Positions 1 through 10,759 of a stretch of DNA of 64,000 bases are shown here, piece after piece (within the stretch, counting starts at the first letter, position 1; each line of letters starts with the position of its first letter). The stretch spans positions 271,727,694 through 271,791,693 of the forward strand of contig NC_085138.1 in the NCBI RefSeq assembly GCF_035046485.1. The letters run 5' to 3'. The notes under the pieces are model-generated. The model was not told the origin of the DNA. It saw only the letters and a program-made list of their open reading frames with translations, and ran no database searches. The stretch comes from Aedes albopictus (taxonomy: Eukaryota > Arthropoda > Insecta > Diptera > Culicidae). The position numbers and the translations under genes are program-made.

Positions 1-44
1 AAATTAGTGCCACATATTGCAGCACGTTGACAGCCATTACTAAT

Positions 45-662
45 CTATATCTATCATCTATATCTATATATATAAAAATGAGTTTGAAGTCCCTTTGAGG
101 CAACAAAACTTACGAACGGGTGAGCCGATCAGGATGACTCATGCAGGGTTTGATTCGTATTCATGGTGGCTGTGTTTATAAGTAGTAAAAGTTGTAAAAA
201 TCATCTAAAAAGTAAGAAAATTGATAAAAACCTGATTTTTTATGAATTGGGAAGAAAATCAACACGATCCCAATAACACCAATCTAGAGTGCCGTGCTAC
301 AATGAACCCAACAGTTGTCAAACCACCACAGCATGGCAAGACAAAGTTTGCCGGGACAGCTAGTATAAATGAGTTTGAAGTCCCTTTGAGGCAACAAAAC
401 TCACGAACGGGTGAACCGATCAGGATGACTTATGCAGGGATTGATTCGTATTCATGGTGGCTGTGTTTATATGCAGAAAAAGTTACGAAAACCATTTAAA
501 AAGATATGAAAATTGTGAAAATACTGATTTTTTATAAGCCGGGAACAAATTCAGCATGATTAAAATTAAATCAATCTAGAGTGCGGTGACGTTATGAGCT
601 CAACAGTTGTCAAACCACCACAGCTTGGCAAGACAACGTTTGCCGGGACAGCTAGTGTAACA
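45..662 (+). repeat. Tandem 291-bp repeat, Helentron/HINE-like
   Basis: An ~291-bp unit occurs twice (AATGAGTTTGAAG at 77 and 368), and a second pair of GCCGGGACAGCTAGT boxes marks the unit ends at 348 and 642. The TATATATAAAAATGA..opening followed by an ACGAACGGGTGAGCCGATCA box resembles the starts of non-autonomous Helentron-type elements in insects (recognition by eye). The 85-residue reading frame at 242-499 is a by-product of the repeat. Confidence 0.45.
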
Positions 663-932
663 TAAATGCATGTGCTGTATGTACATTTGCATTTACACAT
701 GCTTAATACGAAAAACCAATTTCTTGCAACAAAAACAACATAGTTATCCAAAGTTTTGCTCAAACAGCATCTAATTAGGCAAAGAATCATAATACCCACG
801 CTTTTTGCACCATTTTATTGCAGAAACGAAGAATAATTCTCACCATTTAGCTCATTACCACTAAGTACTACACCGAATGTGCCCCAGTGTGGATTACTGC
901 ATTTCGCATTGCAAGGGTTGATATTTCGACAA
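663..932. other. No recognisable feature
   Basis: This is AT-rich sequence between two repeats. No gene, RNA or clear repeat was recognised. Confidence 0.5.
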
Positions 933-1175
933 TGATTTTTCATAAGGGCCTAACTGATTTGATCGATTTCTCTTCGTCGACTCTCTCTTTCGCTAATAAC
1001 TTGATCAAAACAAACAAAATCATTATTCTTTTTGTTTCTATAGCAGCATGTAGTCGTCTTCTTCGCATTTCAACCAAAAAATCTTTGGAAAACTCAATAC
1101 ACATTCTGTGATAACACAAAGAGAGGATCGATGAAGAGAACTCGAAAATGTCAGTTAGGCCCAAATGAAAAATCA
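933..1175. mobile_element. MITE-like inverted-repeat element
   Basis: Both ends read TGATTTTTCAT..GGGCCTAACTGA in inverted orientation, followed by matching TCTCTTC..CGA..CTCTCTTT blocks. The element is 243 bp and non-coding. No clear target duplication is visible. Confidence 0.65.
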
Positions 1176-1424
1176 GTGTATTTATTTTATAGTAAATTTT
1201 AAATATTCATTCTAATTCGTGCAATGAATATTGAGTTGTCCAAAAAAAGTCTCACGAAACCTACTGCAAGCCTATCCATATACGTGAGAACAAAAGATGT
1301 TTACAAAGTTTACAGATAGATTAACACGGGAAATCTGAACACAAACCACTACCACACTGGAATTTGGATTGGTCAATATCCATCACCCCTACTTTTGCTT
1401 CTTGCATCGATCAGATTCAAGGAT

Positions 1425-1641
1425 ATTATGTTTCCAGTTCAAAACCGAATTAGCGACATTTTTTCTTTGACTTCCGCTGCTTTTGCCTTGCGTTAAACAC
1501 TATGTCGGAAGTGGGGCGCTGTATAGAGCACCAGGTGTACAATACAGCGCCCCACTTCCGACATTGTGTTTAACGCAAGGCAAAAGCAGCGGAAGTCAAA
1601 GAAAAAATGTCGCTAATTCGGTTTTGAACTGGAAACATAAT
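1425..1641. repeat. Long near-perfect hairpin (100-bp arms, 17-nt loop)
   Basis: Left arm 1425-1524 and right arm 1542-1641 are reverse complements over 100 bp with one mismatch that I can find. The loop is 1525-1541. The arms contain a GCTGCTTTTGCCTTGCG block and end in GGGGCGCTGTAT. Homology stops abruptly at both outer ends. Origin unknown: a fold-back element, a template-switch inversion or a copying artefact are all possible. Confidence 0.8.
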
Positions 1642-2030
1642 AACAAAAAGAAGGTAGCAAAATCGCGTAGATATCTTTAGAAGTACAAAGGTAAAGAATA
1701 TTACCGAAGCGTGTCGGTAAAGGTTTTAGGTATGGTGGTAAAAATGCTTGCCGGGTTTGCCGCATTGTAACACCATTAATTACGATTGACACTATAGTAT
1801 TCCCTAATCCAGCTTTTTACGCTGTGATGAGGGGTGATTCGTTTTTGACAGATCTTGCCGACAGCCCTTGCAGCATCACAGTAGCGGAAAATTTCAGTTC
1901 ACTGCTCCTGAATTGTCAAAAGTTTTCACCTAGAGGTTACCATTGTTACCATAAAAATAAATAAAACATTTTCTATAATTTGAAACCTTGAATGCTTTTT
2001 GTCTTAAGGATCTGAATTGAAAGTACTATC

Positions 2031-2456
2031 TGTTGGATCTTGAGAAAATAAGAACTAAATATAGTTGGGTTCTCTCTCAAAGTTGCAGTGGCAACCCCGA
2101 ATTTTGGTTGCATTGAGTTCCGTGATTACATACCCATATGAACATTGTTACCGTACGCAATGTGTTATTTTTACTACGATGTGGGACAGTAGGCTCAAAC
2201 ACTTTGAATCGGTGAGCGGCTGATGAACTAACACTCCAAACATACAGCGCAATTGATGGGTGGCTGAGCGACCGCTGCAATCTGGCGTGCGGATGCAGGA
2301 AAACGCAGCACCCACAACCCGACAAAATTTAGTGCTGGGAAGGGCGATCAGAAAGCGGACAGCTGGGAGCGACAGTAGGGAACCAACGACGAAATCACGA
2401 GCAAGGGTCTACCGAAGTGTGTTCTCGGACAAAGTGTCCAAGTAGTTTTTTTTTTA
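2031..2456. other. Unidentified sequence with LTR-like texture
   Basis: It begins near TGTTGGATCTTG and is GC-richer than its surroundings. An open frame of 61 codons (2260-2445) does not resemble a protein I know. It lies next to a BEL/Pao fragment, so it may be retroelement-derived, but no matching second LTR is visible. Confidence 0.25.
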
Positions 2457-2832
2457 AGTATTCGACTTTGAGACCTTTAGAAGTTGTCCCATCGACGTGT
2501 AATCCGTTCACTTGCTCCAATAAGAACCTAAGTGTTCTGCGTCAATAAACAAGGCTCGACCTCTCCCACCTTGGAGTTTTTATTGACCAGGTCTCAAGGC
2601 AGATCCCAAACCGATCACGTGGCTCCTGTTAGGCCATCGGAGCGATACCCCGTATCTGCCGGTCATACTCGTAGATGTAAAGATCTCTGGGTGGTCATCC
2701 GAGCCAGCGACCATTGGCCTAGTGAGCCAATGGCTTTCGTCGACTCCCGTGGCCTTGTTCCCTCACCTCCTCGCCAGCACGCCCTATATCAATTGGGAGT
2801 CGTCGAACCACCTGGCCTTAGAGGTTAGGCCG
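2457..2832 (-). pseudogene. BEL/Pao-type retrotransposon fragment (reverse transcriptase N-terminal side)
   Basis: Minus-strand translation contains FTSTSMTGRYGVSLRWP, then a Gly-Leu-Gly-Ser stretch, then a degraded DYTSMGQLLKV. This follows the order seen in BEL/Pao polyproteins between protease and reverse transcriptase (GRY-x-V-x-L, LG-x-S, LGHM-x-x-V). Stop codons interrupt it, so it is a dead remnant. Recognition is by eye and moderate. Confidence 0.45.
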
Positions 2833-3339
2833 GCGATCCGTGACGGAAACACTAAATTCCGTATGGGTTGTTCTAACAGCTGTGAAAACCCCTTGGGAAA
2901 CCCAAATATACGGATTCTAAACTGGCAGACATATTGCGCAGAAAGAGCAAAAAAAATTGATGGTTTGTGCTGGCCAATATCCATTAAGAATAAAATGTGC
3001 TTGCAAACCGAATTTGATCATAGGCGATCCCCTTCGGAACTGGTACTGAGTAATATTCCGAATCACGTTCCGAATGCTATGCAGTTGGGTCGTTGGGTGC
3101 TGGTTTATCCAGCTTTTTACGCTTTGATGAGGGGTGATGCATTTTTGACGGATCTTGCCGACAGCCCTTGCAGCATCACAGCAGCCAAAATTTTCAGTTC
3201 ACTGCTCCAGAAATGTCAAAAATTTTCACCTGATGTTACCATTATTGTTACCATCACAACCAATATAATCAAGTTTTGGCAGTGTGATAGTCACACCATA
3301 AATGCTTATTGTGTGCATTTTGTTCCCACCCTTAACAAC

Positions 3340-3423
3340 TGGGTCCATAGTTGAGTGGTCAGCATGCGAGCCTGGTATTCACGAGGTTCTTGGTTCGAGA
3401 CTTCTTGGTCGCTGTTTTTTTTT
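3340..3423 (+). ncRNA. tRNA-like unit with pol III boxes (SINE head or tRNA pseudogene)
   Basis: TAGTTGAGTGG at 3348-3358 matches the A box consensus. GGTTCGAGACT at 3392-3402 matches the B box except near its end. A T run follows at 3414-3422, as a pol III terminator would. I could not fold a complete cloverleaf. It lies inside the inner 3106-4013 element. Confidence 0.45.
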
Positions 3424-3900
3424 TAATTGTACATTTTTTTACTGTTGCCGAATAACATTTCTGAATTTTGACGCACCCGGTGGAAATAAAAAACATTACT
3501 CACAGTCCCCACTAATCCCAAGAAATTGTGAGGCTATGCACGCAGTACCTAGAGCCAGAATAGGTAGGGAACCTTTTACATATAGTGTCTCAACCGTGGA
3601 TATTGCCGCCACAGCTTCGTCCGTCGGACCATCCGGTGACAACGGCGGGAAAACCACGGCCAGCCAAGAACAACCAACGAGGATCCCCGCCACAATAACG
3701 TTTGCCGAGTCAACACGGCGAAGGCTCTCGGTAGTCCCCCACGAGGGGCACCACCACAGCCCGCTCGTTAAGGTCGTCTGTCAAGTCTCTCTGAGCCATA
3801 CAGCACCAGGAATTCGGCAGGGGCTTGACCAGTGGACGAGTTCCGGCGCACAATTTCTTTGAAGAATAAACTTTCTTGTGCAGATGAGCAATAGAATAGA
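3424..3900 (+). other. GC-rich open region, unidentified
   Basis: This is part of a 186-codon open frame (3302-3862). The 3530-3860 part is GC-rich, with many Thr, Ser, Pro and Arg codons, unlike the surrounding AT-rich DNA. It could be a fragment of a retroelement gag. No zinc knuckle or other motif is visible. Confidence 0.25.
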
Positions 3901-4261
3901 ATAATTTATGCGACGGATTCTGTTCACATCAGTAACGAATTGATGCTGCAAGGGCTGTCGGCAAGATCCGTCAAAAATGAATCACCCCTCATCAAAGCGT
4001 AAAAAGCTGGATAATGTTGTACTCATGACAAAGGTTTCCTCATGGACAATAATCACGAACCTGAAAAGAAAGAAATTTTAAATCATAATCAAGGTTCCTA
4101 CTCAAACACTACTCAAACAGCTTTGAAAACATTCCGGGTGAAAATTTTTGACAAATCTGAAGCAGTGAACTGAAATTTTCAGCAACTGTGATGCTGCAAG
4201 GGCTGTAGGCAAGATCCGTCAAAAATGAATCACCCCTCACTACAGCGTAAAAAGCTGGATA

Positions 4262-5225
4262 GTTAAATATTAAGGCTTAGTTTATGATATTGCGTGTTTT
4301 GGGGTCAGGGGACCCGCATGCGGCGAGGTAGGCCTACTGCTCATCTTTTGCGAGTGTGTTAGTGTGACTGGCAATGCGACCAGAAGCCTGGTCGAATCCT
4401 GCTTGGAAATCGGTTTGTTTTGTCGATGGGGATGGCCCGCGAAATCGCAGTGTGTTGTTTGGGAAGGCCCGCTCGATGCATGTTAGGTAGGCGTAGTTTG
4501 TTCGAGTTTGACGCACCGACGAACCGACGTGACAGTGGTGTTTCGAAAGTGTCCCCCCTAAATTTAACGGTCGACCAGCAAAGCGAGCGAACCCTTCTGT
4601 CAAATCAGCTCAGACGCGAACCTTTTCCTATATGAATACACGGGGGTTTGGAGTCAAGCTATCAAAACAACGCGAACCGTTATAGAGGAGGCGGTACTGT
4701 TCGGCTATTTTTCATCATGGCGTCGGGGACAACAAATTTGAATTTATTTGTTCTAGCTGTCACGTCGGTTCGTCGGTGTTTGACGTGCCTGCACCCTCCC
4801 TGGTTGGGGTTGCTTTCTTGAAATTCATATGAAGCATGGGAAATCGTTTCTGTGTGAAAATCGTTTAGCGTGAATGACATCTTCTCGTCGTCGCCAGTGT
4901 GTGTGAGTGTGTATCGGTCAGGTGCCTGGCCTGTCGCTGTCACCCGCTCTGCGCCATATCTACCTGTCTTATTCGTGTCTACTTAGTTTAGACACCTCCA
5001 TGGTTAATCTAGCCAAGACACGCACTTTTTTTTATGGTTTCCAACCGGGCTATATTTTTGACGTTTGGTTTCGCCTGTTTACACTCTCATCGAATTAGCA
5101 ACCTTTAGCAACCAACCGCTATGAAAAAAGAAAAAAAAATGTTGTTCGTCGCAGTACGGTTTGTTTTTAGATTTGTTAGAATCAGTTTAATAGTTTAATA
5201 CCTATCTCAGGTTTATTTTCAATAG
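4262..5225. other. Unidentified GC-moderate region with an internal inverted repeat
   Basis: ACCGACGAACCGACGTGACAG near 4515-4535 recurs inverted near 4756-4776, bounding about 270 bp. Short open frames here do not resemble known proteins. It may be an old element or former upstream DNA of the RFC5 duplicate. Confidence 0.3.
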
Positions 5226-5849
5226 CTGTGGTCAATAATCATCTCCAAAAGTAAGTGCTTCGCCCTCAAATTGTCGCTTCGATCCCTAATTTCGTGTTTT
5301 TTGTTTGCTCCAACAGTCAACAAGTTATCCAGCAGGAGCGGCTTCCACATCTGCAGTTCTACGGCTTGCCCGGAGCGGGTAAAACCAGTACGATTCTGGC
5401 GTGAGCCCAGCAGCTGTACAAACCGAAATCGTACAATCAGATGGTGCCGGAGCTGAATGTATCGGACGATCGTGTTATCAACATCGTCCGCAATCAGATC
5501 CTGAACTTTGCCAACGACGAGGACGATTTTCAGCGTTGGGTACAAGCTGATTATCCGGACGAAGTGGATGTCATGACCAACGACGTGCAGAACGCTCTGA
5601 GGCGAACCACCGAGAAGTACACGGAAGATGTGCGGTTATGTATTATCTGTAACACCCGAGCAAGAGCATTCCGGCGCTGCAGTCGTATTGCACTAGGTTC
5701 CGATTTGCGCCCCTGGCGCCGGATCAAATTCTGCCGCGGTTGGAGCACGTGAACGAAGCCGAAGGAATAAAGGTGCCAGAGGATGGGAAGATGGCGCTTA
5801 TGACAGTGGCCGGAGGCGATATGCGGAAGGTGCCGGTATTTACGGGTAT
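5226..5849 (+). pseudogene. RFC5-like clamp-loader small subunit, duplicated pseudogene with retained intron
   Basis: This is a fragment of a replication factor C small subunit (human RFC5 type), whose functional form helps load PCNA in the nucleus. Seen: RLPHLQFYGLPGAGKTST is a degraded Walker A segment (normal GPPGTGKTST). It is followed by an in-frame TGA at 5402 after ILA, then ELNVSDDRVINIVRNQILNF. The Walker B equivalent has decayed to DEVD. Next come MTNDVQNALRRTTEKYTEDV and CIICN. After a frameshift near 5653 the other frame gives SIPALQSYCTRFRFAPLAPD, LPRLEHV and GGDMRKV. The copy is not processed: an exon end (IISK) at 5250 meets GTAAGT at 5251, and a 66-bp intron ends in CAACAG at 5316. 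A one-base deletion lies just after it. The 3' end is cut by a 201-bp inverted-repeat element. Upstream exons are not visible. Confidence 0.82.
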
Positions 5850-5854
5850 GTAAG

Positions 5855-6055
5855 GTGAATATATAACGAAGCCACACCTCGAATTTTCAAGAGCACAAAT
5901 ATGAGAAATCAAAAGACAGATTGCGCTGAAAAGTTGATCGTTTGGTGACCTGCTGGTGGTGACCAATCGATCAACTTTTAAGCGCAAACCAACCCTCGGT
6001 TCTTCAGATTTGTGCTTTTGAAAATTCGAAGTGTGGCTTTGTTATATATTCAACG
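5855..6055. mobile_element. MITE-like inverted-repeat element in the RFC5 pseudogene
   Basis: This 201-bp element has near-identical terminal inverted repeats (GTGAATATATAAC against GTTGAATATATAAC, then a GCCACAC..TCGAATTTTCAA block) that extend over most of its length. It is flanked by 5-bp direct repeats GTAAG (5850-5854 and 6056-6060). It has no coding capacity and abuts the last recognisable codons of the RFC5-like pseudogene. Confidence 0.75.
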
Positions 6056-6103
6056 TAAGTTGTAATCGGGAGATATGACTGCGGTAAACATATTTTTTTT
6101 TCT

Positions 6104-6385
6104 GATTGGCGTTACGTCCCGGTTGTGACGAAGCCTGCTTACTTCCTGGGTGTTCTATGAGCACTTCATAGTTATTTAATGAAAGCTTTCTATGCCAAAG
6201 ACCATGTTGCATTCGTATATAGCACATGGTAGTAAATACTGTAAGCCTAAGCCCAAAGCAGACAATGAAATTTTCATCATAACAGTTACTCGATCAAGCA
6301 GAAATAGAACCTTCCTTAGTTATTAACTAAAAGCTTCCTCTGCTAATGACTATTTTGCATGCCTATATGTATCGTGTTGAAAGGA
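6104..6385 (-). mobile_element. Feilai-like SINE fragments (two overlapping pieces)
   Basis: GATTGGCGTTACGTCCC at 6104 leads into GAGCACTT..AGTTATT and GCATTCGTATAT, the order found in the 3' part of the Aedes Feilai SINE family read on the opposite strand. A second, more decayed piece with AGTTATTAACTAAAAGC and TTTGCATGCCTATATG covers ~6312-6385. The tRNA-derived head is missing from both. Assignment is from memory of the family. Confidence 0.55.
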
Positions 6386-6639
6386 TGTGTACGGGGGTGG
6401 TCAAGTGGGACTCCGTTACTTCCACGGTTTCTCGAATCGTACTTGAACTACAGAGAAAATGGCTAGCCGAACAACAGCTAGTAACTCTAGTAACAGAAGT
6501 AACTGTTGATTTGGCCCCCCTTCCCCATCCAGGAGCATGAGTTCAACGGGTAGTCTAAGTACTAGCCAGGACCCGAGTCTCCAGGGGAGAGTGAACAACT
6601 TAAGGCGGTAGCTGGTGGAACGCTTACTATTAGAGTGTA
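6386..6639 (+). other. Serine-rich open segment, possible exon remnant
   Basis: An ATG at 6459 opens MASRTTASNSSNRSNC, then a TGA, then a Ser-rich frame containing PSPSRSMSSTGSLSTSQDPS up to ~6610. It looks like a low-complexity coding remnant but I do not recognise it. It abuts the 122-bp satellite. Confidence 0.25.
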
Positions 6640-9600
6640 CTCATGTACGTTAAATATTTTTCGTGAAGCTACTCACTTCTATGTATGATTGAGAATAATT
6701 TCTATACTTGTTAGAATAATACCCAGATGACTGGGAATTTCTGAGAATCTTTAGGGATTTTCAGGGATTATTTAAATATTTTTCATAAAGCTATTCACTT
6801 CTATGTATGGTTGAGAATATTTTCTATACTTGTTAGAATAATACCCAGATGACTGGGAATTTCTGAGAATCTTTAGGGATTTTCAGGGATTATTTAAATA
6901 TTTTTCATAAAGCGATTCACTTCTATGTATGGTTGAGAATATTTTCTATACTTGTTAGAATAAAACCCAGATGACTGGGAATTTCTGAGAATCTTTAGGT
7001 TTAGGGATTATTTAAATATTTTTCATAAAGCTATTCACTTCTATGTATGGTTGAGAATATTTTCTATACTTGTTAGAATAATGCCCAGATGACTGGGAAT
7101 TTCTGAGAATCTTTAGGGATTTTCAGGGATTATTTAAATATTTTTCATAAAGCGATTCACTTCTATGTATGGTTGAGAATATTTTCTATACTTGTTAGAA
7201 TAATACCCAGATGACTGGGAATTTCTGAGAATCTTTAGGGATTTTCAGGGATTATTTAAATATTTTTCATAAAGCTATTCACTTCTATGTATGGTTGAGA
7301 ATATTTTCTATACTTGTTAGAATAATGCCCAGATGACTGGGAATTTCTGAGAATCTTTAGGGATTTTCAGGGATTATTTAAATATTTTTCATAAAGCGAT
7401 TCACTTCTATGTATGGTTGAGAATATTTTCTATACTTGTTAGAATAATACCCAGATGACTGGGAATTTCTGAGAATCTTTAGGGATTTTCAGGGATTATT
7501 TAAATATTTTTCATAAAGCTATTCACTTCTATGTATGGTTGAGAATATTTTCTATACTTGTTAGAATAATGCCCAGATGACTGGGAATTTCTGAGAATCT
7601 TTTGGGATTTTCAGGGATTATTTAAATATTTTTCATAAAGCGATTCACTTCTATGTATGGTTGAGAATATTTTCTATACTTGTTAGAATAATACCCAGAT
7701 GACTGGGAATTTCTGAGAATCTTTAGGGATTTTCAGGGATTATTAAAATATTTTTCATAAAGCGATTCACTTCTATGTATGGTTGAGAATATTTTCTATA
7801 CTTGTTAGAATAATACCCAGATGACTGGGAATTTCTGAGAATCTTTAGGGATTTTCAGGGATTATTTAAATATTTTTCATAAAGCTATTCACTTCTATGT
7901 ATGGTTGAGAATATTTTCTATACTTGTTAGAATAATGCCCAGATGACTGGGAATTTCTGAGAATCTTTAGGGATTTTCAGGGATTATTTAAATATTTTTC
8001 ATAAAGCTATTCACTTCTATGTATGGTTGAGAATATTTTCTATACTTGTTAGAATAATACCCAGATGACTGGGAATTTCTGAGAATCTTTAGGGATTTTC
8101 AGGGATTATTAAAATATTTTTCATAAAGCGATTCACTTCTATGTATGGTTGAGAATATTTTCTATACTTGTTAGAATAAAACCCAGATGACTGGGAATTT
8201 CTGAGAATCTTTAGGGATTTTCAGGGATTATTTAAATATTTTTCATAAAGCTATTCACTTCTATGTATGGTTGAGAATATTTTCTATACTTGTTAGAATA
8301 ATGCCCAGATGACTGGTAATTTCTGAGAATCTTTAGGGATTTTCAGGGATTATTTAAATATTTTTCATAAAGCTATTCACTTCTATGTATGGTTGAGAAT
8401 ATTTTCTATACTTGTTAGAATAATACCCAGATGACTGGGAATTTCTGAGAATCTTTAGGGATTTTCAGGGATTATTAAAATATTTTTCATAAAGCGATTC
8501 ACTTCTATGTATGGTTGAGAATATTTTCTATACTTGTTAGAATAATACCCAGATGACTGGGAATTTCTGAGAATCTTTAGGGATTTTCAGGGATTATTTA
8601 AATATTTTTCATAAAGCTATTCACTTCTATGTATGGTTGAGAATATTTTCTATACTTGTTAGAATAATGCCCAGATGACTGGGAATTTCTGAGAATCTTT
8701 AGGGATTTTCAGGGATTATTTAAATATTTTTCATAAAGCGATTCACTTCTATGTATGGTTGAGAATATTTTCTATACTTGTTAGAATAATGCCCAGATGA
8801 CTGGGAATTTCTGAGAATCTTTAGGGATTTTCAGGGATTATTTAAATATTTTTCATAAAGCGATTCACTTCTATGTATGGTTGAGAATATTTTCTATACT
8901 TGTTAGAATAATACCCAGATGACTGGGAATTTCTGAGAATCTTTAGGGATTTTCAGGGATTATTAAAATATTTTTCATAAAGCGATTCACTTCTATGTAT
9001 GGTTGAGAATATTTTCTATACTTGTTAGAATAATACCCAGATGACTGGGAATTTCTGAGAATCTTTAGGGATTTTCAGGGATTATTTAAATATTTTTCAT
9101 AAAGCTATTCACTTCTATGTATGGTTGAGAATATTTTCTATACTTGTTAGAATAATACCCAGATGACTGGGAATTTCTGAGAATCTTTAGGGATTTTCAG
9201 GGATTATTTAAATATTTTTCATAAAGCTATTCACTTCTATGTATGGTTGAGAATATTTTCTATACTTGTTAGAATAATGCCCAGATGACTGGGAATTTCT
9301 GAGAATCTTTGGGGATTTTCAGGGATTATTAAAATATTTTTCATAAAGCGATTCACTTCTATGTATGGTTGAGAATATTTTCTATACTTGTTAGAAAAAA
9401 CCCAGATGACTGGGAATTTCTGAGAATCTTTAGGGATTTTCAGGGATTATTTAAATATTTTTCATAAAGCGATTCACTTCTATGTATGGTTGAGAATATT
9501 TTCTATACTTGTTAGAATAATGCCCAGATGACTGGGAATTTCTGAGAATCTTTAGGGATTTTCAGGGATTATTTAAATATTTTTCATAAAGCGATTCACT

Positions 9601-10759
9601 TCTATGTATGGTTGAGAATATTTTCTATACTTGTTAGAATAATACCCAGATGACTGGGAATTTCTGAGAATCTTTAGGGATTTTCATGGATTATTTAAAT
9701 ATTTTTCATAAAGCTATTCACTTCTATGTATGGTTGAGAATATTTTCTATACTTGTTAGAATAATACCCAGATGACTGGGAATTTCTGAGAATCTTTAGG
9801 GATTTTCAGGGATTATTTAAATATTTTTCATAAAGCGATTCACTTCTATGTATGGTTGAGAATATTTTCTATACTTGTTAGAATAAAACCCAGATGACTG
9901 GGAATTTCTGCGAATCTTTAGGGATTTTCATGGATTATTTAAATATTTTTCATAAAGCGATTCACTTCTATGTATGGTTGAGAATATTTTCTATACTTGT
10001 TAGAATAATGCCCAGATGACTGGGAATTTCTGAGAATCTTTAGGGATTTTCAGGGATTATTTAAATATTTTTCATAAAGCGATTCACTTCTATGTATGGT
10101 TGAGAATATTTTCTATACTTGTTAGAATAATACCCAGATGACTGGGAATTTCTGAGAATCTTTAGGGATTTTCATGGATTATTTAAATATTTTTCATAAA
10201 GCTATTCACTTCTATGTATGGTTGAGAATATTTTCTATACTTGTTAGAATAATACCCAGATGACTGGGAATTTCTGAGAATCTTTAGGGATTTTCAGGGA
10301 TTATTTAAATATTTTTCATAAAGCTTTTCACTTCTATGTATGGTTGAGAATATTTTCTATACTTGTTAGAATAATGCCCAGATGACTGGGAATTTCTGAG
10401 AATCTTTAGGGATTTTCAGGGATTATTTAAATATTTTTCATAAAGCGATTCACTTCTATGTATGGTTGAGAATATTTTCTATACTTGTTAGAATAATACC
10501 CAGATGACTGGGAATTTCTGAGAATCTTTAGGGATTTTCAGGGATTATTTAAATATTTTTCATAAAGCGATTCACTTCTATGTATGGATGAGAATATTTT
10601 CTATACTTGTTAGAAAAAACCCAGATGACTGGGAATTTCTGAGAATCTTTAGGGATTTTCAGGGATTATTTAAATATTTTTCATAAAGCGATTCACTTCT
10701 ATGTATGGTTGAGAATATTTTCTATACTTGTTAGAATAAAACCCAGATGACTGGGAATT

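Larger units (their letters stand above)
1808..4261. mobile_element. Nested inverted-repeat elements with TCCAGCTTTTTACGC ends
   Basis: Two left ends (1808-1930 and 3106-3240) and two right ends (3941-4013 and 4141-4261) share TCCAGCTTTTTACGC, then a GAGGGGTGAT box, ATCTTGCCGACAGCCC and TTGCAGCATCACAG, in opposite orientations. The inner pair bounds 3106-4013. The outer pair bounds 1808-4261. The arrangement fits one element inserted within another of the same family. TA flanks the inner ends. No transposase was seen. Confidence 0.55.
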
